Shown here piece by piece: positions 16,802-26,464 of a DNA stretch of 64,000 nt; the first letter of the stretch is position 1; every line of letters starts with the position of its first letter. The translations under genes were made by a program, and so were the position numbers. The stretch covers positions 1 to 64,000 of the forward strand of contig NZ_SNXY01000013.1 of the NCBI RefSeq assembly GCF_004362745.1, written 5' to 3'. The notes under the pieces are model-generated. The model was not told the origin of the DNA. It saw only the letters and a list, made by a program, of their open reading frames with translations, and searched no databases. The stretch is from Oharaeibacter diazotrophicus (lineage in GTDB: Bacteria > Pseudomonadota > Alphaproteobacteria > Rhizobiales > Pleomorphomonadaceae).

Positions 16802-16815
16802 GTTCGTATACTAAC
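16802..16815. promoter_or_regulatory. Near-palindrome GTTCGTATACTAAC upstream of fpr
   Basis: A 14-bp sequence with arms GTT/AAC and core GTATAC and a single mismatched pair, in a short AT-richer patch 32 bp before the fpr start. It could be an operator of the fpr operon. No regulator is adjacent. Confidence 0.3.
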
Positions 16816-16895
16816 AACATATTCCGCACGCCCTGTCACCTCCGCGCGTCGCCGCAGGGGGCGGACGGCCCGTGCCGCCTCGGCACCCCGCGCCG

Positions 16896-18152
16896 TCAGG
16901 CCGCGTAGCGCGACAGCGCGAGGTCGTCGGCCGGGATCTCCGGGCGGCGGCCGCCGATCAGGTCGGCGAGCACGGCGGCGGAGCCGCAGGCCATGGTCCA
17001 GCCGAGCGTGCCGTGGCCGGTGTTGAGCCAGAGGTTGCGGTACTTGGTGGCGCCGATCACCGGCGTGCCGTCCGGCGTCATCGGCCGGAGTCCCGACCAG
17101 AAGCTCGCGCCGGCGAGATCGCCGCCGCCGGGGAAGAGGTCGCCGACCGAGTGCTCGAGCGTGCCGCGGCGCCGGGTCGGCAGGTCGGTGGAGAAACCGG
17201 AGATCTCGGCCATGCCGCCGACGCGGATGCGGTCGCCGAGCCGGGTGATCGCCACCTTGAAGGTCTCGTCCATCACGGTCGAGACCGGCGCGCGGCTCTC
17301 GTCCAGGATCTGCGCGGTGATGCTGTAGCCCTTGACCGGGTAGACCGGCACGCGGATGCCGAGCGCGCCGAGCGCCCGCGGCGTGTAGCTGCCCATGGCG
17401 GCGACGACGGCGTCGGCGGTCACGGTGCCGGCGCTGGTGCGCACGGCCGCGATGCGGTCGCCGTCGCGCTCGAAGCCGTCGACGCGGACGCCGTGGCGGA
17501 ACACGACGCCCGTCTCGGCGGCGAGGGCGGCGAGCGCGTTGGTGAACTTGAAGCAGTCGCCGGTCTCGTCGTTCGGCAGGCGCAGGCCGCCGACGAACTT
17601 GCCGCGCACCGCCGCCAGCGCCGGCTCGGCGCGGATGCAGCCGTCGGCGTCGAGCACCTCGAAGGGCACGCCGTCGGCGCGGAGCACCGCGATGTCCTTG
17701 TCGGCGGCGGCGAGCTGCTTGTCGGAGCGGAACAGCTGCAGCGTGCCCATGCTGCGCTCGTCGTATCGGATAGCCGTCCGCTGGCGGAGCGCGATCAGCC
17801 GGTCGCGGCTGTATTCGGCGAGGCGCACCATCCGGCCCTTGTTGACCGCGTAGCGGCCGGCCGTGCAGTTGGCCAGCATGGCGGCCAGCCAGCGATACAT
17901 GTCGGGGTCGAGGGTCGGGCGCAGGATCAGCGGGGCGTGGCGCATGAACAGCCACTTCACCGCCTTCTGCGGGATGCCGGGCGCAGCCCAGGGCGAGGCG
18001 TAGCCGGGCGAGATCTCGCCGGCGTTGGCGAAGCTGGTCTCGAGGCCCGGGCCGGGCTGGCGGTCGATCACCTCGACCTCGTGTCCGGCGGCGGCGAGAT
18101 AATAGGCGGTCGTCACGCCGACGACGCCGCTTCCGAGCACGGCGACCTTCAT
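16896..18152 (-). CDS. dadA: D-amino acid dehydrogenase small subunit
   Basis: A 418-residue FAD-dependent oxidoreductase that oxidatively deaminates D-alanine and other D-amino acids to 2-oxo acids at the inner membrane. The N-terminal Rossmann motif is [18 protein letters not shown] (residues 3-20). DadA landmarks include [29 protein letters not shown], and the C-terminal [16 protein letters not shown]. The length is normal. It follows the alanine racemase gene by 68 bp on the same strand and is probably controlled by the divergent Lrp-type regulator. The gene order (racemase first) is the reverse of enterobacterial dadAX. Confidence 0.95.
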   Translation of the reverse strand: MKVAVLGSGVVGVTTAYYLAAAGHEVEVIDRQPGPGLETSFANAGEISPGYASPWAAPGIPQKAVKWLFMRHAPLILRPTLDPDMYRWLAAMLANCTAGRYAVNKGRMVRLAEYSRDRLIALRQRTAIRYDERSMGTLQLFRSDKQLAAADKDIAVLRADGVPFEVLDADGCIRAEPALAAVRGKFVGGLRLPNDETGDCFKFTNALAALAAETGVVFRHGVRVDGFERDGDRIAAVRTSAGTVTADAVVAAMGSYTPRALGALGIRVPVYPVKGYSITAQILDESRAPVSTVMDETFKVAITRLGDRIRVGGMAEISGFSTDLPTRRRGTLEHSVGDLFPGGGDLAGASFWSGLRPMTPDGTPVIGATKYRNLWLNTGHGTLGWTMACGSAAVLADLIGGRRPEIPADDLALSRYAA

Positions 18153-18220
18153 GGCACGTCCTGTCCGTGGAGAACGATGGGAAACGGGAGGGGAGTCCGG
18201 GAGCCCGGCGGGCCGCGCCG

Positions 18221-19357
18221 TCAGGCGGCGGGGCCGGCCTCGAGGTAGCGGCGCTCGTAGCGCGCGCCGAGCCGGGTCAGGATCTCCCAGGCGATGGTGT
18301 CGGCGGCGTCGGCGACGTCCTGCAGGCTCTGGTGCGGGCCGACCAGCTCGACCATCGCGCCCTCGGCGAGCGCACCCTCGGGCAGCGCCGAGACGTCGAC
18401 CGTGAGGCTGTCCATCGAGACGCGGCCGACGATCGGCAGTCGGACGCCGTCGAACCAGACGGCGCCGCGGCCGCCGAGGTGGCGCGGCCAGCCGTCGGCG
18501 TAGCCGACGCCGATCGTCGCGAGCCGGGTCTCGGCGGAGGTGACGTGGGAAAGGCCGTAGCCGACGCCGGTGCCGGCCGCCACGGTCCGCAGCTGGACCA
18601 CCGGCGCCTCGAGGGTCACGACCGGGCGCAGGCCCGCGTCGGTGCGCCCCGTCGGCTCGACGCCGTAGAGCGCGAGGCCGGGGCGGGTCACCTCGTGGCC
18701 GAAGCCGGCGAAGGCCGAGCCGGCGGAGTTGGCGAGGGCGCGCGGCGCCGCCGGCAGGCGGTCGGCGAGGGCGACGAAGGCGGCGTGCTGGGCGGCGTTG
18801 GCCGGATTGGCCGGCTCGTCGGCGCAGGCGAGATGCGACATCACCAGCACGACCTCGACGCCGTCGAGCATGGTCGGGTCGGCGGCGAGGGTGTCGACCT
18901 CGGCCGGCGACAGTCCGAGCCTGGACATGCCGCTGTCGACCTGCAGCGCGGCCGGCAGGCGCCGGTCGCGCCGGCGCGCCTCGGCGGCGTAGCGGGCGAC
19001 CTGGGGCAGCGAGTTCAGCACCGGCACCGCGCCGGTCTCGACCGCGAGCGCCTCGGCGCCGGGCACGAGACCGTTCAGCACGAACAGCCGGGCCTCCGGC
19101 GGCAGCGCGCGGCGCAACTCGACCGCCTCGCCGAGCTGGGCGACGAAGAAGCTTCGGCAGCCGGCGGCGGCGAGCGCGCGGGCGACGCGGCGGGCGCCGA
19201 GGCCGTAGGCGTCGGCCTTGACCACGGCGCCGGTCTCGGCACCCGGCTGGCGGGCGGCGACGGCGCGCCAGTTGGCGACGACGGCGCCGAGGTCGATCGT
19301 CAGGCGGCCCGCGCCCGTGTGCGAATCCTGCGTGACCAGCCAGGCGTCGGCGTACAT
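18221..19357 (-). CDS. alr: Alanine racemase (catabolic)
   Basis: A 378-residue PLP enzyme interconverting L- and D-alanine. The PLP lysine is K47 in [11 protein letters not shown], and the second catalytic base Tyr is in [10 protein letters not shown] in the C-terminal beta domain. [13 protein letters not shown] is the conserved dimer-interface motif. Together with downstream dadA it forms the alanine degradation operon: L-Ala to D-Ala to pyruvate plus ammonia. The Lrp-type regulator is transcribed divergently from 138 bp away. The context argues for the catabolic (DadX) role rather than peptidoglycan supply. Confidence 0.93.
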   Translation of the reverse strand: MYADAWLVTQDSHTGAGRLTIDLGAVVANWRAVAARQPGAETGAVVKADAYGLGARRVARALAAAGCRSFFVAQLGEAVELRRALPPEARLFVLNGLVPGAEALAVETGAVPVLNSLPQVARYAAEARRRDRRLPAALQVDSGMSRLGLSPAEVDTLAADPTMLDGVEVVLVMSHLACADEPANPANAAQHAAFVALADRLPAAPRALANSAGSAFAGFGHEVTRPGLALYGVEPTGRTDAGLRPVVTLEAPVVQLRTVAAGTGVGYGLSHVTSAETRLATIGVGYADGWPRHLGGRGAVWFDGVRLPIVGRVSMDSLTVDVSALPEGALAEGAMVELVGPHQSLQDVADAADTIAWEILTRLGARYERRYLEAGPAA

Positions 19358-19450
19358 CGGCGGCTACCCCGCGGAATTGGTGAACGCTCCGATCATAGGA
19401 GGAGATCGTTCGAAGGTGCTGCCGTTCCACGCTAGGTCATTGCGATTTCA

Positions 19451-19491
19451 AATTCCTTGCCGCATGTTGTTGCGCAAAACGAAAGGAAATT
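19451..19491. promoter_or_regulatory. Imperfect inverted repeat in the alr-dadA / lrp divergent region
   Basis: AATTCCTT (19451-19458) faces AAGGAAATT (19483-19491) across an AT-rich pocket containing TGTTGTTGCGCAAAAC. The region between the divergent genes is the natural binding site of the Lrp/AsnC protein, but these sites are degenerate and the match is weak. Confidence 0.3.
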
Positions 19492-19494
19492 GCG

Positions 19495-19959
19495 TTGGCC
19501 CTGGACGAGATCGACCGCCGCATCATCCGCCGCCTGCGCGTCGACGGCCGGATCTCCAACGTCGACCTCGCGCGCGACGTCGGGCTGTCGCCCTCCGCCT
19601 GCCTGCGGCGGCTCCGGACGCTGGAGGAGACCGGCACCATCCGTGGCTACACCGCGATCGTCGCCGGCGAGGCGGGCGACGGCACCGTGGCGATCGTACG
19701 CATCACCCTCGACCGACAGACCGAGGAGTCGCTCGACCGTTTCGAGGCGGCGATCCGCCGCCATCCCGAGATCCGGGAGTGCTTCCTGATGACCGGCGAC
19801 GCCGACTATCTGCTGCGCGTCGAGGCGCGCAGCGCGGCCGACTACGAGGTGATCCACAAGGAGATCCTGTCGCGCCTGCCGGGGGTGGCGCGGATCCAGT
19901 CGAGCTTCGCGATCCGCAGCGTCCTGACCCTGCCGGAGAGCCGGCGCGGCGACGGTTGA
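19495..19959 (+). CDS. Lrp/AsnC-family regulator of alanine catabolism
   Basis: A 154-residue feast/famine regulator. The HTH is in residues 1-60 (LDEIDRRIIRRLRVDGRISN, VGLSPSACLRRLRTLE), and an AsnC/RAM ligand domain covers about 65-140 (ECFLMTGDADYLLRVEA). The start is TTG at 19495, supported by AAAGGAAA 5-6 bases upstream; there is no ATG in a suitable place. It is divergent from alr-dadA, the usual position of DadR-type activators that respond to L-alanine. The regulatory role is inferred from position. Confidence 0.9.
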   Translation: MALDEIDRRIIRRLRVDGRISNVDLARDVGLSPSACLRRLRTLEETGTIRGYTAIVAGEAGDGTVAIVRITLDRQTEESLDRFEAAIRRHPEIRECFLMTGDADYLLRVEARSAADYEVIHKEILSRLPGVARIQSSFAIRSVLTLPESRRGDG

Positions 19960-20166
19960 TCGCCCCCCGCCGGCGGGCCGCCGAGGGGATCGGCGACCCG
20001 CCTCCCGGGGGGACGTGTGGGTGTCACCGCACGGGTCGGCGCCGGGTAGAGCGCCTTATATTGATGGCATGAACCGATAGCGGCTCGCAATTTCGTTATT
20101 CGCTCGGATAACGACTCGGGGAGGCTCGGCAACGATGTCGCACGCCCCGGTCACGGCGGGAACGGT

Positions 20167-20919
20167 TCAGGGATCCCGAGGGATGGCGGTCGGATGGACG
20201 TCCGCGAGTTCCAGGTCGGGCCACGCCGCCGCGGCCGCGTGCCGGAACGCCGACACGGCCCGTCGGGCGACGTCGAAATCCATCAGAAGCACCGCCGCCG
20301 CGCGGCGGAGTTCCTTCTCTTCGGCGAGGATGCCGACGACCGAGGCGACCTTCCTCGGGATCTCCGTGCCGTAGGCCCGGGTGGCCTTCTCGACGGCCGC
20401 GTCCGGGATCCTGCCGCCGTTGGCCATGCAGAGACGGCCGAGGTCGATGGCGTCGCGGTAGGCGAAGGCCGGATCGAGGCATCGGTCGGCGTTGGCGAGC
20501 AGCTTCTCGGCGAACTGGTCGTGCAGGTCCAGGACCGGGACACGGAGCATCGCGTTCGGCGAACCGCCAAGTGGAATCCGCGCCTCGCGCACGATCTCGA
20601 ACCTGACGGGCTGCCCCTTCCAGCCGATCACCGCCCGGATGCCGTACTGATCGGCCCTGAACGCGCGCAATGTCTCGACCTCGATGCGGAAGAACGCCGG
20701 CGCGCCCCGGCCGATCGCCGCCGTTCGGAGCGTGCGGTAGCCGTCGACGTCGTCGCAGAGGAAGTCCACGTCGAGCGACCGGCGGTACTCGCCGTTCGCC
20801 AGGACGATGGCCGTGCCGCCGGCGAAGAAGCAATGATTGTCCAGGAGCCACTGCGCGTCCATGGACGCCAGGACTTCGGCGATGAGAGTGTGTTCCGGCC
20901 TGACGAAGTTCATGGCCAT
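20167..20919 (-). CDS. AbiEii/AbiGii-like nucleotidyltransferase (putative toxin)
   Basis: A 250-residue protein with the minimal nucleotidyltransferase signature of AbiEii-type toxins: GGT at residues 34-36 and SLDVDF at 48-53, with the metal-binding Asp-x-Asp at 50/52. It has a helical C-terminal half (DQFAEKLLANADR). AbiEii proteins of type IV toxin-antitoxin systems transfer nucleotides to target RNA and give phage resistance. Here the upstream co-oriented gene encodes a 73-residue protein rather than the winged-helix AbiEi. The ATG at 20919 (MAMN) is used; 20913 is possible. Toxin activity is inferred from the fold family only. Confidence 0.75.
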   Translation of the reverse strand: MAMNFVRPEHTLIAEVLASMDAQWLLDNHCFFAGGTAIVLANGEYRRSLDVDFLCDDVDGYRTLRTAAIGRGAPAFFRIEVETLRAFRADQYGIRAVIGWKGQPVRFEIVREARIPLGGSPNAMLRVPVLDLHDQFAEKLLANADRCLDPAFAYRDAIDLGRLCMANGGRIPDAAVEKATRAYGTEIPRKVASVVGILAEEKELRRAAAVLLMDFDVARRAVSAFRHAAAAAWPDLELADVHPTAIPRDP

Positions 20920-20970
20920 CTTCGCGGAAACGTCGAGGGCGAGGGCCGCGCATCCGGCCGGCGTCCACGA

Positions 20971-21192
20971 TCAGGCGAGGAACTGTCCCCGGCCGTAATC
21001 GGCGACGAGCCGCCGAATGAGCGTCGTCTCGCGATCGGTCAGCCGGTCACGGTCCACGAAACGCCAGTAGCGCTCGTAGAGGGTCAGTGCATCACGCGGG
21101 TGCATCGGCCGATCAGGATCGCCGTTCCAGACCAGAGCGGCGAGCTCGGGGAACTCGGTCGGAACGATCATGGGCAAGGGCTCGGCCGTCAT
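20971..21192 (-). CDS. Small partner protein of the nucleotidyltransferase (candidate antitoxin)
   Basis: A 73-residue protein with no recognised domain. It is mostly helical, with MHPRDALTLYERYWRFVDRD and a C-terminal RRLVADYGRGQFLA. It ends 51 bp before the AbiEii-like gene on the same strand, so the pair forms a two-gene unit. Antitoxin-first order is usual in TA modules, but no evidence beyond arrangement supports this. The region upstream (21193-21305) is short and holds no other gene. Confidence 0.6.
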   Translation of the reverse strand: MTAEPLPMIVPTEFPELAALVWNGDPDRPMHPRDALTLYERYWRFVDRDRLTDRETTLIRRLVADYGRGQFLA

Positions 21193-21305
21193 GGACCCAA
21201 TATAATCGTCCGTCCCCGCCTCGTCCATCCGACGGCCCGGCCGCGCGCCACCCCGCGACCCGGTCCGATAAGGGATCTTATGGAACCTCGCGCCCGCCTG
21301 CGCCC

Positions 21306-22001
21306 TCAGATCAGGCTGGCGCCGACGTTGATGGCGAGCGCCAGCACGGTGGTGTTGAAGAAGAACGACAGGATGGTGTGGCCGAGCACGACGCGGCGGA
21401 GCCGGCGCGAGGCGACGGTGACGTCGGAGGTCTGCGAGGCCGCGCCGATGGTGAAGGAGAAATAGAGGAAGTCGAAATAGTCGGGCTCGGCGATCTCGTC
21501 GGGGAACACGAGGCCCTCGCCGTCGCGCGGGGCGTAGAAGGCGTGGGCGTAGTGCAGCGTCATGATGGTGTGCAGCACGAACCACGACACCAGGATGGTG
21601 AAGGCGGCGAGGCCGACGCGCAGGCCCTGCTCCTCCGGGGCGGCGTCGTGCACGCCGTGGAGTTCGGCGCCGATCGCGACCAGACTGACCACCGCCGCGG
21701 CGATGGTCAGCAGCAGGATCACCCATTCCGCCTCGTCCTCGACGGCGGCGCGCCGGCGGATCCGGCCGACGTCGGAGCGCAGCATGGCGTAGCCGGTCAG
21801 GGCGAGATAGACGACGCCGCCGAGGTCCCAGGCGAACAGCAGCCGGGTCGAGGCGGCGTGCTCGCCGGTCGGCGCCGCGAAGGCGACGACGCCGGCGATG
21901 ATGCCGGCGCCGAGCCGGCGGCGCAGCAGGGCCGCCGCCAGGAAGCGCCGCGGCCAGCTCCGCGCCGGCGTCGTCCGTCCCGATGATCCGCCCGCCGTCA
22001 T
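21306..22001 (-). CDS. DUF1345 integral membrane protein
   Basis: A 231-residue protein with about six membrane segments (for example GAGIIAGVVAFAAP, WVILLLTIAAAVVSLVAI, GLAAFTILVSWFVLHTIM, and the C-terminal VLGHTILSFFFNTTVLALAI). It carries the DUF1345 signature DYFDFLYFSFTIGAASQTSD and VVLGHTILSFFFN. The family function is unknown, though the short motif resembles ion-channel pore regions. The ATG at 22001 has GGAGAGG just upstream; the longer frame would need a TTG. It lies 67 bp after the monooxygenase gene on the same strand. Confidence 0.85.
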   Translation of the reverse strand: MTAGGSSGRTTPARSWPRRFLAAALLRRRLGAGIIAGVVAFAAPTGEHAASTRLLFAWDLGGVVYLALTGYAMLRSDVGRIRRRAAVEDEAEWVILLLTIAAAVVSLVAIGAELHGVHDAAPEEQGLRVGLAAFTILVSWFVLHTIMTLHYAHAFYAPRDGEGLVFPDEIAEPDYFDFLYFSFTIGAASQTSDVTVASRRLRRVVLGHTILSFFFNTTVLALAINVGASLI

Positions 22002-22068
22002 GCCGCCTCTCCGTCCGATCGCGGCGGAGAGGCGCACACGAAGCGGGGTCCCCGTCAAGCGCCGAGCG

Positions 22069-22386
22069 TCAAGCGTCCAGCGCCGGCCGGCCCTTGGCGG
22101 AGATCTCCTCGCCGATCACCAGCGTCACCGGGCCGTCGAGGAGGGGCTTTGCGATCGCGAAGAAGCGGGCGACCACGTCCGAGCCGTTGTGGAGGTCCAT
22201 GGCGGCGCGGTCGACGAAGCGCTCGTAGGTGGTGAACACCGCGGGATCGGCCGGATCGCGCCCGACGAAGAAGTCGAGCGTGCCCGGCTCGTTCGCCGCG
22301 ACGTGGGCGGCGACGTCGAGGAGCGCGGCGCCGAGCGCCGCCTCCCCGCCCGCCTTGGCCCGGATGACGGCGGTGATCACCGGCAT
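22069..22386 (-). CDS. Antibiotic biosynthesis monooxygenase (ABM)-domain protein
   Basis: A 105-residue single-domain protein of the dimeric alpha/beta-barrel ABM family (PVITAVIRAKAGGEAALGAA ... EPGTLDFFVGRDPADPAVFT ... YERFVDRAAMDLH). Members are quinone or heme-degrading monooxygenases or unassigned. Its start overlaps the amidase stop by 1 base (TGATG), so it is translationally coupled to the amidase and may act on its product. Role unknown. Confidence 0.8.
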   Translation of the reverse strand: MPVITAVIRAKAGGEAALGAALLDVAAHVAANEPGTLDFFVGRDPADPAVFTTYERFVDRAAMDLHNGSDVVARFFAIAKPLLDGPVTLVIGEEISAKGRPALDA

Positions 22387-23900
22387 CAGAAGGTCTTCCA
22401 GTCGCCGTCGGACTCGAAGGCGCTCGCCGCCTGGTAGATCGTCGCCTCGCCGTAGTCGCGCGCGACCAGCATCAGGCCGACCGGCAGCCCCTCGGACAGG
22501 CCGCAGGGGATCGAGATCGCCGGATGGCCGGTGACGTCGAAGGGCGAGGTCGAGGCCACCATCTCGAAGGCGCGGGCGCAGATCTCCTCCAGCGAGGCGT
22601 CGGGGCCCGGCAGCGGGGTGGCGACGCAGGGCAGCGTCGGCATCAGCAGGAGGTCGTAGGCGCCGAAGGCGGCGTCGTAGGCCGCCTTCATCCGGCGGGC
22701 GAGGTTCTGCGCCTTGGCGTAGTAGCGCCCGCGATAGTGCTCGATGCCCCACATGCCGACGAACATCGACAGCTTCAGCGTCTTGGAGAGCTCGTCGGCG
22801 CGCTCGCGCCAGGCCGAATGGGCGTCGATCAGACCGACGTCGTAGCGGCCCTTCCAGTTGAAGCCCATGCCGTTGCCGAGCATCATCTGGGCGACGAGGC
22901 CCTCGAGGGCGATCGGGCCCCAGACCGCGGCGGTCAGCGGGTGCTCGGGGATCGAGATCTCCGTTACCTCGGCGCCAAGGGCGGCGAAGCGTTCGGCGCC
23001 GGCCTTGACCTTGTCGACCACGCCGGCGGTCATGTTCGGGGTCGTGAAGCCCTCGGCGAGCACGCCGATCTTCAGGCCCTTGACGCCCTTGCCGAGCGCC
23101 TCGGTGTAGGCCGAGAGCTTCGGCGCGTACTGGCGCGGGTCCATGCCGTCGGGGCCGGCGAGCACCTCGAGCATCAGCGCGTTGTCGGCGACGGTGCGGG
23201 TCATCGGGCCGGTGTGGTCGATCGTCGATTCGATAGGCATCACGCCGGTGTAGGGCACGAGGCCGTGGGTCGGCTTCAGGCCGACGATGCCGCAGTAGGA
23301 GGCCGGGATGCGGATCGAGCCGCCCTGGTCGCCGCCGATCGCCATGTCGACCTCGCCGGCCGCCACCAGTGCCGCCGAACCCGACGACGAGCCGCCGGCC
23401 GAATAGCCGTGCTTCATCGGGTTGTGCACCGGGCCGGGCTCGGAGGTGTGGCTGCCGCCGGAGAGGCAGAAGTATTCGCAGGTCGCCTTGCCGACGATGG
23501 TGGCGCCGGCGTCGAGCATGCGGGTGACGATGGTGGCGTCGGCGGTCGGCACGAAGCCTTCCAGCGTCGAGGCACCGTTCATCATCGGCACGCCGGCGAG
23601 CGCGACGTTGTCCTTGAGCACGACCGTCCTGCCGGCGAGCTTGCCGGTGGCGGCGCCCTTCACGGTGCTCTTGTAGTACCAAGCGTTGTACTTGTTCTCT
23701 TCGCCGGACGGACGGTAGCCCGGCGTGCGCGGGTAGGTCACCACCGGCACGAAGTCCGGCAGCGCGTCGACGACGTCGTAGGCGTCGAAGCTCCCGCCCA
23801 TCAGCGGCAGGTATTCGGCGGCCTCGGCCTCCGACATCGTCATGCCGAGGCCGGCGGCCATCTCGGCGACCTGGGCGGCGCTGGGTCTGGTAATGGGCAT
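22386..23900 (-). CDS. Amidase-signature amidase
   Basis: A 504-residue amidase hydrolysing an amide to acid plus ammonia. The Ser-cisSer-Lys triad is intact: K96 in VVLKDNVAL, cis-Ser S171 in [10 protein letters not shown], and nucleophile S195 in [11 protein letters not shown]. An N-terminal extension of about 75 residues ([20 protein letters not shown]) is typical of short-chain amidases linked to Fmd/Urt-type importers. It lies 85 bp downstream of the importer ATPase genes on the same strand, so the importer probably delivers its substrate. The exact amide is unknown. Confidence 0.92.
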   Translation of the reverse strand: MPITRPSAAQVAEMAAGLGMTMSEAEAAEYLPLMGGSFDAYDVVDALPDFVPVVTYPRTPGYRPSGEENKYNAWYYKSTVKGAATGKLAGRTVVLKDNVALAGVPMMNGASTLEGFVPTADATIVTRMLDAGATIVGKATCEYFCLSGGSHTSEPGPVHNPMKHGYSAGGSSSGSAALVAAGEVDMAIGGDQGGSIRIPASYCGIVGLKPTHGLVPYTGVMPIESTIDHTGPMTRTVADNALMLEVLAGPDGMDPRQYAPKLSAYTEALGKGVKGLKIGVLAEGFTTPNMTAGVVDKVKAGAERFAALGAEVTEISIPEHPLTAAVWGPIALEGLVAQMMLGNGMGFNWKGRYDVGLIDAHSAWRERADELSKTLKLSMFVGMWGIEHYRGRYYAKAQNLARRMKAAYDAAFGAYDLLLMPTLPCVATPLPGPDASLEEICARAFEMVASTSPFDVTGHPAISIPCGLSEGLPVGLMLVARDYGEATIYQAASAFESDGDWKTF

Positions 23901-23985
23901 GGGTCTTCCTTTCTCGAACGGGCGAGCGGTGGATCGTAGGGGGTGGAGCGGGGTGAGCCGGCGCGCGCGACGCGCCGGCGGGCGG

Positions 23986-24687
23986 TCAGGCGGCGGCCAT
24001 GCCGACGTGTCCCGCCAGGAGATCGGCGCGGTCGACCTCGCCGGTGATGCGGCCCTTCTGGATGTGCAGCACGCGGTCGGACAGCGAGGTGATGAACTCG
24101 AGGTTCTGCTCGACGATGATGATCGAGAGGTCCCAGCGCTTCTTGAGCGCGAGCAGGGTCTCGATGATCTCCTCGATGATCGAGGGCTGGATACCTTCGG
24201 TCGGCTCGTCGAGCAGGATCAGCTTCGGCCGCATGCAGAGGCACCGGGCCAGCGCCAGCAACTGCTGCTCGCCGCCCGAGAGCGCGCCGCCGCGGCGGTC
24301 GAGCAGGCGGACGAGGCGCGGGAAGTCCGTGAGCACGTCCTCGATCACCTTGGGATCCTCTTGCCTTGCGCTGGCGAGGCCCATGCGCAGGTTTTCGTGG
24401 ACGGAGAGCGCCGGGAAGATCTCGCGGCCCTGCGGCACGAGGCCGATGCCGAGCCGGGCGCGTTCGTGGGTCGCGAGCTTGGAAACGTCGCGGCCGTCGA
24501 AGGCGATGCGGCCGCCGGTCGCCGGCAGGGCGCCGACGATGGTGCGCATCAGCGTCGTCTTGCCCATGCCGTTGTGACCGAGGATGCCGAGATATTCGCC
24601 CTTGGCCATCGCGAAGTCGACGCCGGTCAGGATCGGCACGCGGCCGTAGGCGGCCTTGAGGCCGGAGACGGTGAGGAGCGTGGTCAT
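23986..24687 (-). CDS. Urea/amide ABC transporter ATP-binding protein (UrtE/LivF type)
   Basis: A 233-residue ATPase with Walker [10 protein letters not shown], signature LSGGEQQLL, Walker [13 protein letters not shown] and an H/E switch in [10 protein letters not shown]. The phrase [14 protein letters not shown] is characteristic of UrtE/FmdF. Its start overlaps the stop of the other ATPase by 4 bp (ATGA). It powers import at the cytoplasmic face together with that ATPase and the two permeases. Confidence 0.9.
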   Translation of the reverse strand: MTTLLTVSGLKAAYGRVPILTGVDFAMAKGEYLGILGHNGMGKTTLMRTIVGALPATGGRIAFDGRDVSKLATHERARLGIGLVPQGREIFPALSVHENLRMGLASARQEDPKVIEDVLTDFPRLVRLLDRRGGALSGGEQQLLALARCLCMRPKLILLDEPTEGIQPSIIEEIIETLLALKKRWDLSIIIVEQNLEFITSLSDRVLHIQKGRITGEVDRADLLAGHVGMAAA

Positions 24688-25412
24688 GCCGCCACCTTCT
24701 TGCCGAGATAGACGTCGCGTACCCGCTGGTCGGCGAGCACGGTGGCGCAGTCGTCCTCGATCAGGATGCGGCCCTGGTGGAAGACGGTCACGGTCTTGGC
24801 GATCATCTTGATGAACTCCATGTCGTGCTCGACGACGACGATGGCGCGCGACTGGTTGATCTCGCGGATGATCTCGCCGGTGCGGAAGGTCTCGTCGTCG
24901 GTCATGCCGGCGGCGGGCTCGTCGAGCAGGATCAGCTGCGGGTCGCCGGCGAGCACGGTGCCGATCTCGACCCATTGGCGCTGGCCGTGGGAGAGCGTGC
25001 CGACGATGTCCTCGGCGCGGTGGGTCAGGCGGATCTTGTCCAGCACCTCGTCGACCATCGCCTTGATCGTCTTCGGCGTGCCCTTGCGGCGGGCGGCGAG
25101 CCAGACGTTCTCGCGCACGCTGAGGCCGTTGAAGACGTTGGGGATCTGCGTCTTGATGCCGACGCCCATGCGGGCGATCTCGTGCGAGAGCTGGCCGGCG
25201 ATCGGCTGGCCGCGGAAGGCGATCGAGCCGGAGGTCGGCGTCAGCTGGCCGGTCAGCATCTTGAAGAAGGTGCTCTTGCCGGCCCCGTTCGGGCCGATCA
25301 GGCAGCGCAGCTCCATCTCGCCGAGGCGGAAGGAGACGTCGTCGTTGGCCACCACGCCGCCGAAGCGCATGGTGAGGTTCTTGGTTTCGAGCAGCGGGAC
25401 GAGGTCGGGCAT
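24684..25412 (-). CDS. Urea/amide ABC transporter ATP-binding protein (UrtD/LivG type)
   Basis: A 242-residue ATPase with Walker A GPNGAGKST, signature LSHGQRQWVE (His in place of the usual Gly, as in UrtD), Walker B LILLDEPAAGMTDDE and switch His in VVVEHDMEF. The features MTDDET and GVGIKTQIPNVFNGLSVRE are typical of UrtD/FmdE. It sits between the permease gene (2 bp upstream) and the UrtE-type ATPase (4-bp overlap), a tight operon. Confidence 0.9.
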   Translation of the reverse strand: MPDLVPLLETKNLTMRFGGVVANDDVSFRLGEMELRCLIGPNGAGKSTFFKMLTGQLTPTSGSIAFRGQPIAGQLSHEIARMGVGIKTQIPNVFNGLSVRENVWLAARRKGTPKTIKAMVDEVLDKIRLTHRAEDIVGTLSHGQRQWVEIGTVLAGDPQLILLDEPAAGMTDDETFRTGEIIREINQSRAIVVVEHDMEFIKMIAKTVTVFHQGRILIEDDCATVLADQRVRDVYLGKKVAA

Positions 25413-25414
25413 GG

Positions 25415-26464
25415 TCACTCGGCTCCCTCGGTCTGCGGGGCGGCGGCGGGCGGCGTCGGCCGGCGGCGTTCGGAGGCGAAGCGGGCGATCTTCAGGGCGA
25501 GTTCGCGGGCGGTCGGCACGAGGCCCTTCGGCAGCAGCAGCACGAAGGCGACCAGGATGACGCCGAGCACGAGATAGGAGTTGAACGCCTGCTGCGAGCC
25601 GATCTGCGAGTTGAGATACTGGATCAGGAAGCAGCCGACGATCGGACCGACCAGGGTGCCGAGGCCGCCGATGGTGATCCAGATGATGATCTCGGCCGAC
25701 AGCGACAGCGAGAAGATCGTCGGGCCGACGAAGGCGCCCCAGTTGACGTAGAGCGCGCCGGCGAGACCGGCGATCGCGCCGCCGAACACGAAGACCAGCA
25801 GTTTGACGAGGCGCGGGTCGTAGCCGAGCAGCGAGGCGCGGACCTCGTTCTCGCGCACCGCCACCGCGACCCGGCCGAACGGGCTCGCCAGCACGACGCG
25901 CAGCAGCACGTAGACGCCGATCAGCACGCCCGCCGTCACGTACCACGACTGTTCCGGCGACAGGATCGCGGCGGGGTCGTAGGGCATGTTGAAGGTCGGC
26001 ACGGCCGGGATGCCGTTGAAGCCGCCGAGCCGGGCGCTGCCGATGGCGTATTCGTCGCCGGCGGTCGAGTTGACCACGTTGAAGAGGATCAGCGTCACCG
26101 TCAGGGTGATGACGCCGAGATAGACGTCGCTGATCCGGCCGTAGAACACGAAGTAGCCGAGCGCGGCGGCGAACAGCGCCGGCAGCACGATCGCCAGCAG
26201 GATGGCGTTGGTGCTGTCGCCGAAGTTGATGGCGGCGACGGCGTAGACGTAGGCGCCGAGGCCGAAGAAGGCGGTCTGGCCGAAGGACAGGATGCCGCCG
26301 TAGCCCCAGATGAAGGCGAGGCTGAGCGAGAGCACCGCCATGGCGGCGAACAGGGTCACCTGCATCAGCGTGAAGAGGTCGAGCCAGTTCGGCGCGATCG
26401 CGGTGACGTAGACGGCGACGAGGACGAGCGCCGCCTGGAGGACGTGGCGTTGGGCTGCCGTCAT
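25415..26464 (-). CDS. Urea/amide ABC transporter permease (UrtC/LivM type)
   Basis: A 349-residue inner-membrane protein with about 8-10 hydrophobic helices (LAFIWGYGGILSFGQTAFFG, LAIVLPALFAAALGYFVF, IIIWITIGGLGTLVGPIVGC). It has the branched-chain/urea permease EAA-like loop AVRENEVRASLLGYD. Its start and the stop of the upstream permease share one base (TGATG). The C-terminal tail is charged and cytoplasmic. Confidence 0.9.
   Translation of the reverse strand: MTAAQRHVLQAALVLVAVYVTAIAPNWLDLFTLMQVTLFAAMAVLSLSLAFIWGYGGILSFGQTAFFGLGAYVYAVAAINFGDSTNAILLAIVLPALFAAALGYFVFYGRISDVYLGVITLTVTLILFNVVNSTAGDEYAIGSARLGGFNGIPAVPTFNMPYDPAAILSPEQSWYVTAGVLIGVYVLLRVVLASPFGRVAVAVRENEVRASLLGYDPRLVKLLVFVFGGAIAGLAGALYVNWGAFVGPTIFSLSLSAEIIIWITIGGLGTLVGPIVGCFLIQYLNSQIGSQQAFNSYLVLGVILVAFVLLLPKGLVPTARELALKIARFASERRRPTPPAAAPQTEGAE

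Noticed and set aside
16896-19430. Fusion of alanine racemase and DadA as one 844-residue protein
   Set aside because: The frame before DadA is the racemase gene in the wrong frame; both proteins have complete separate starts and stops.
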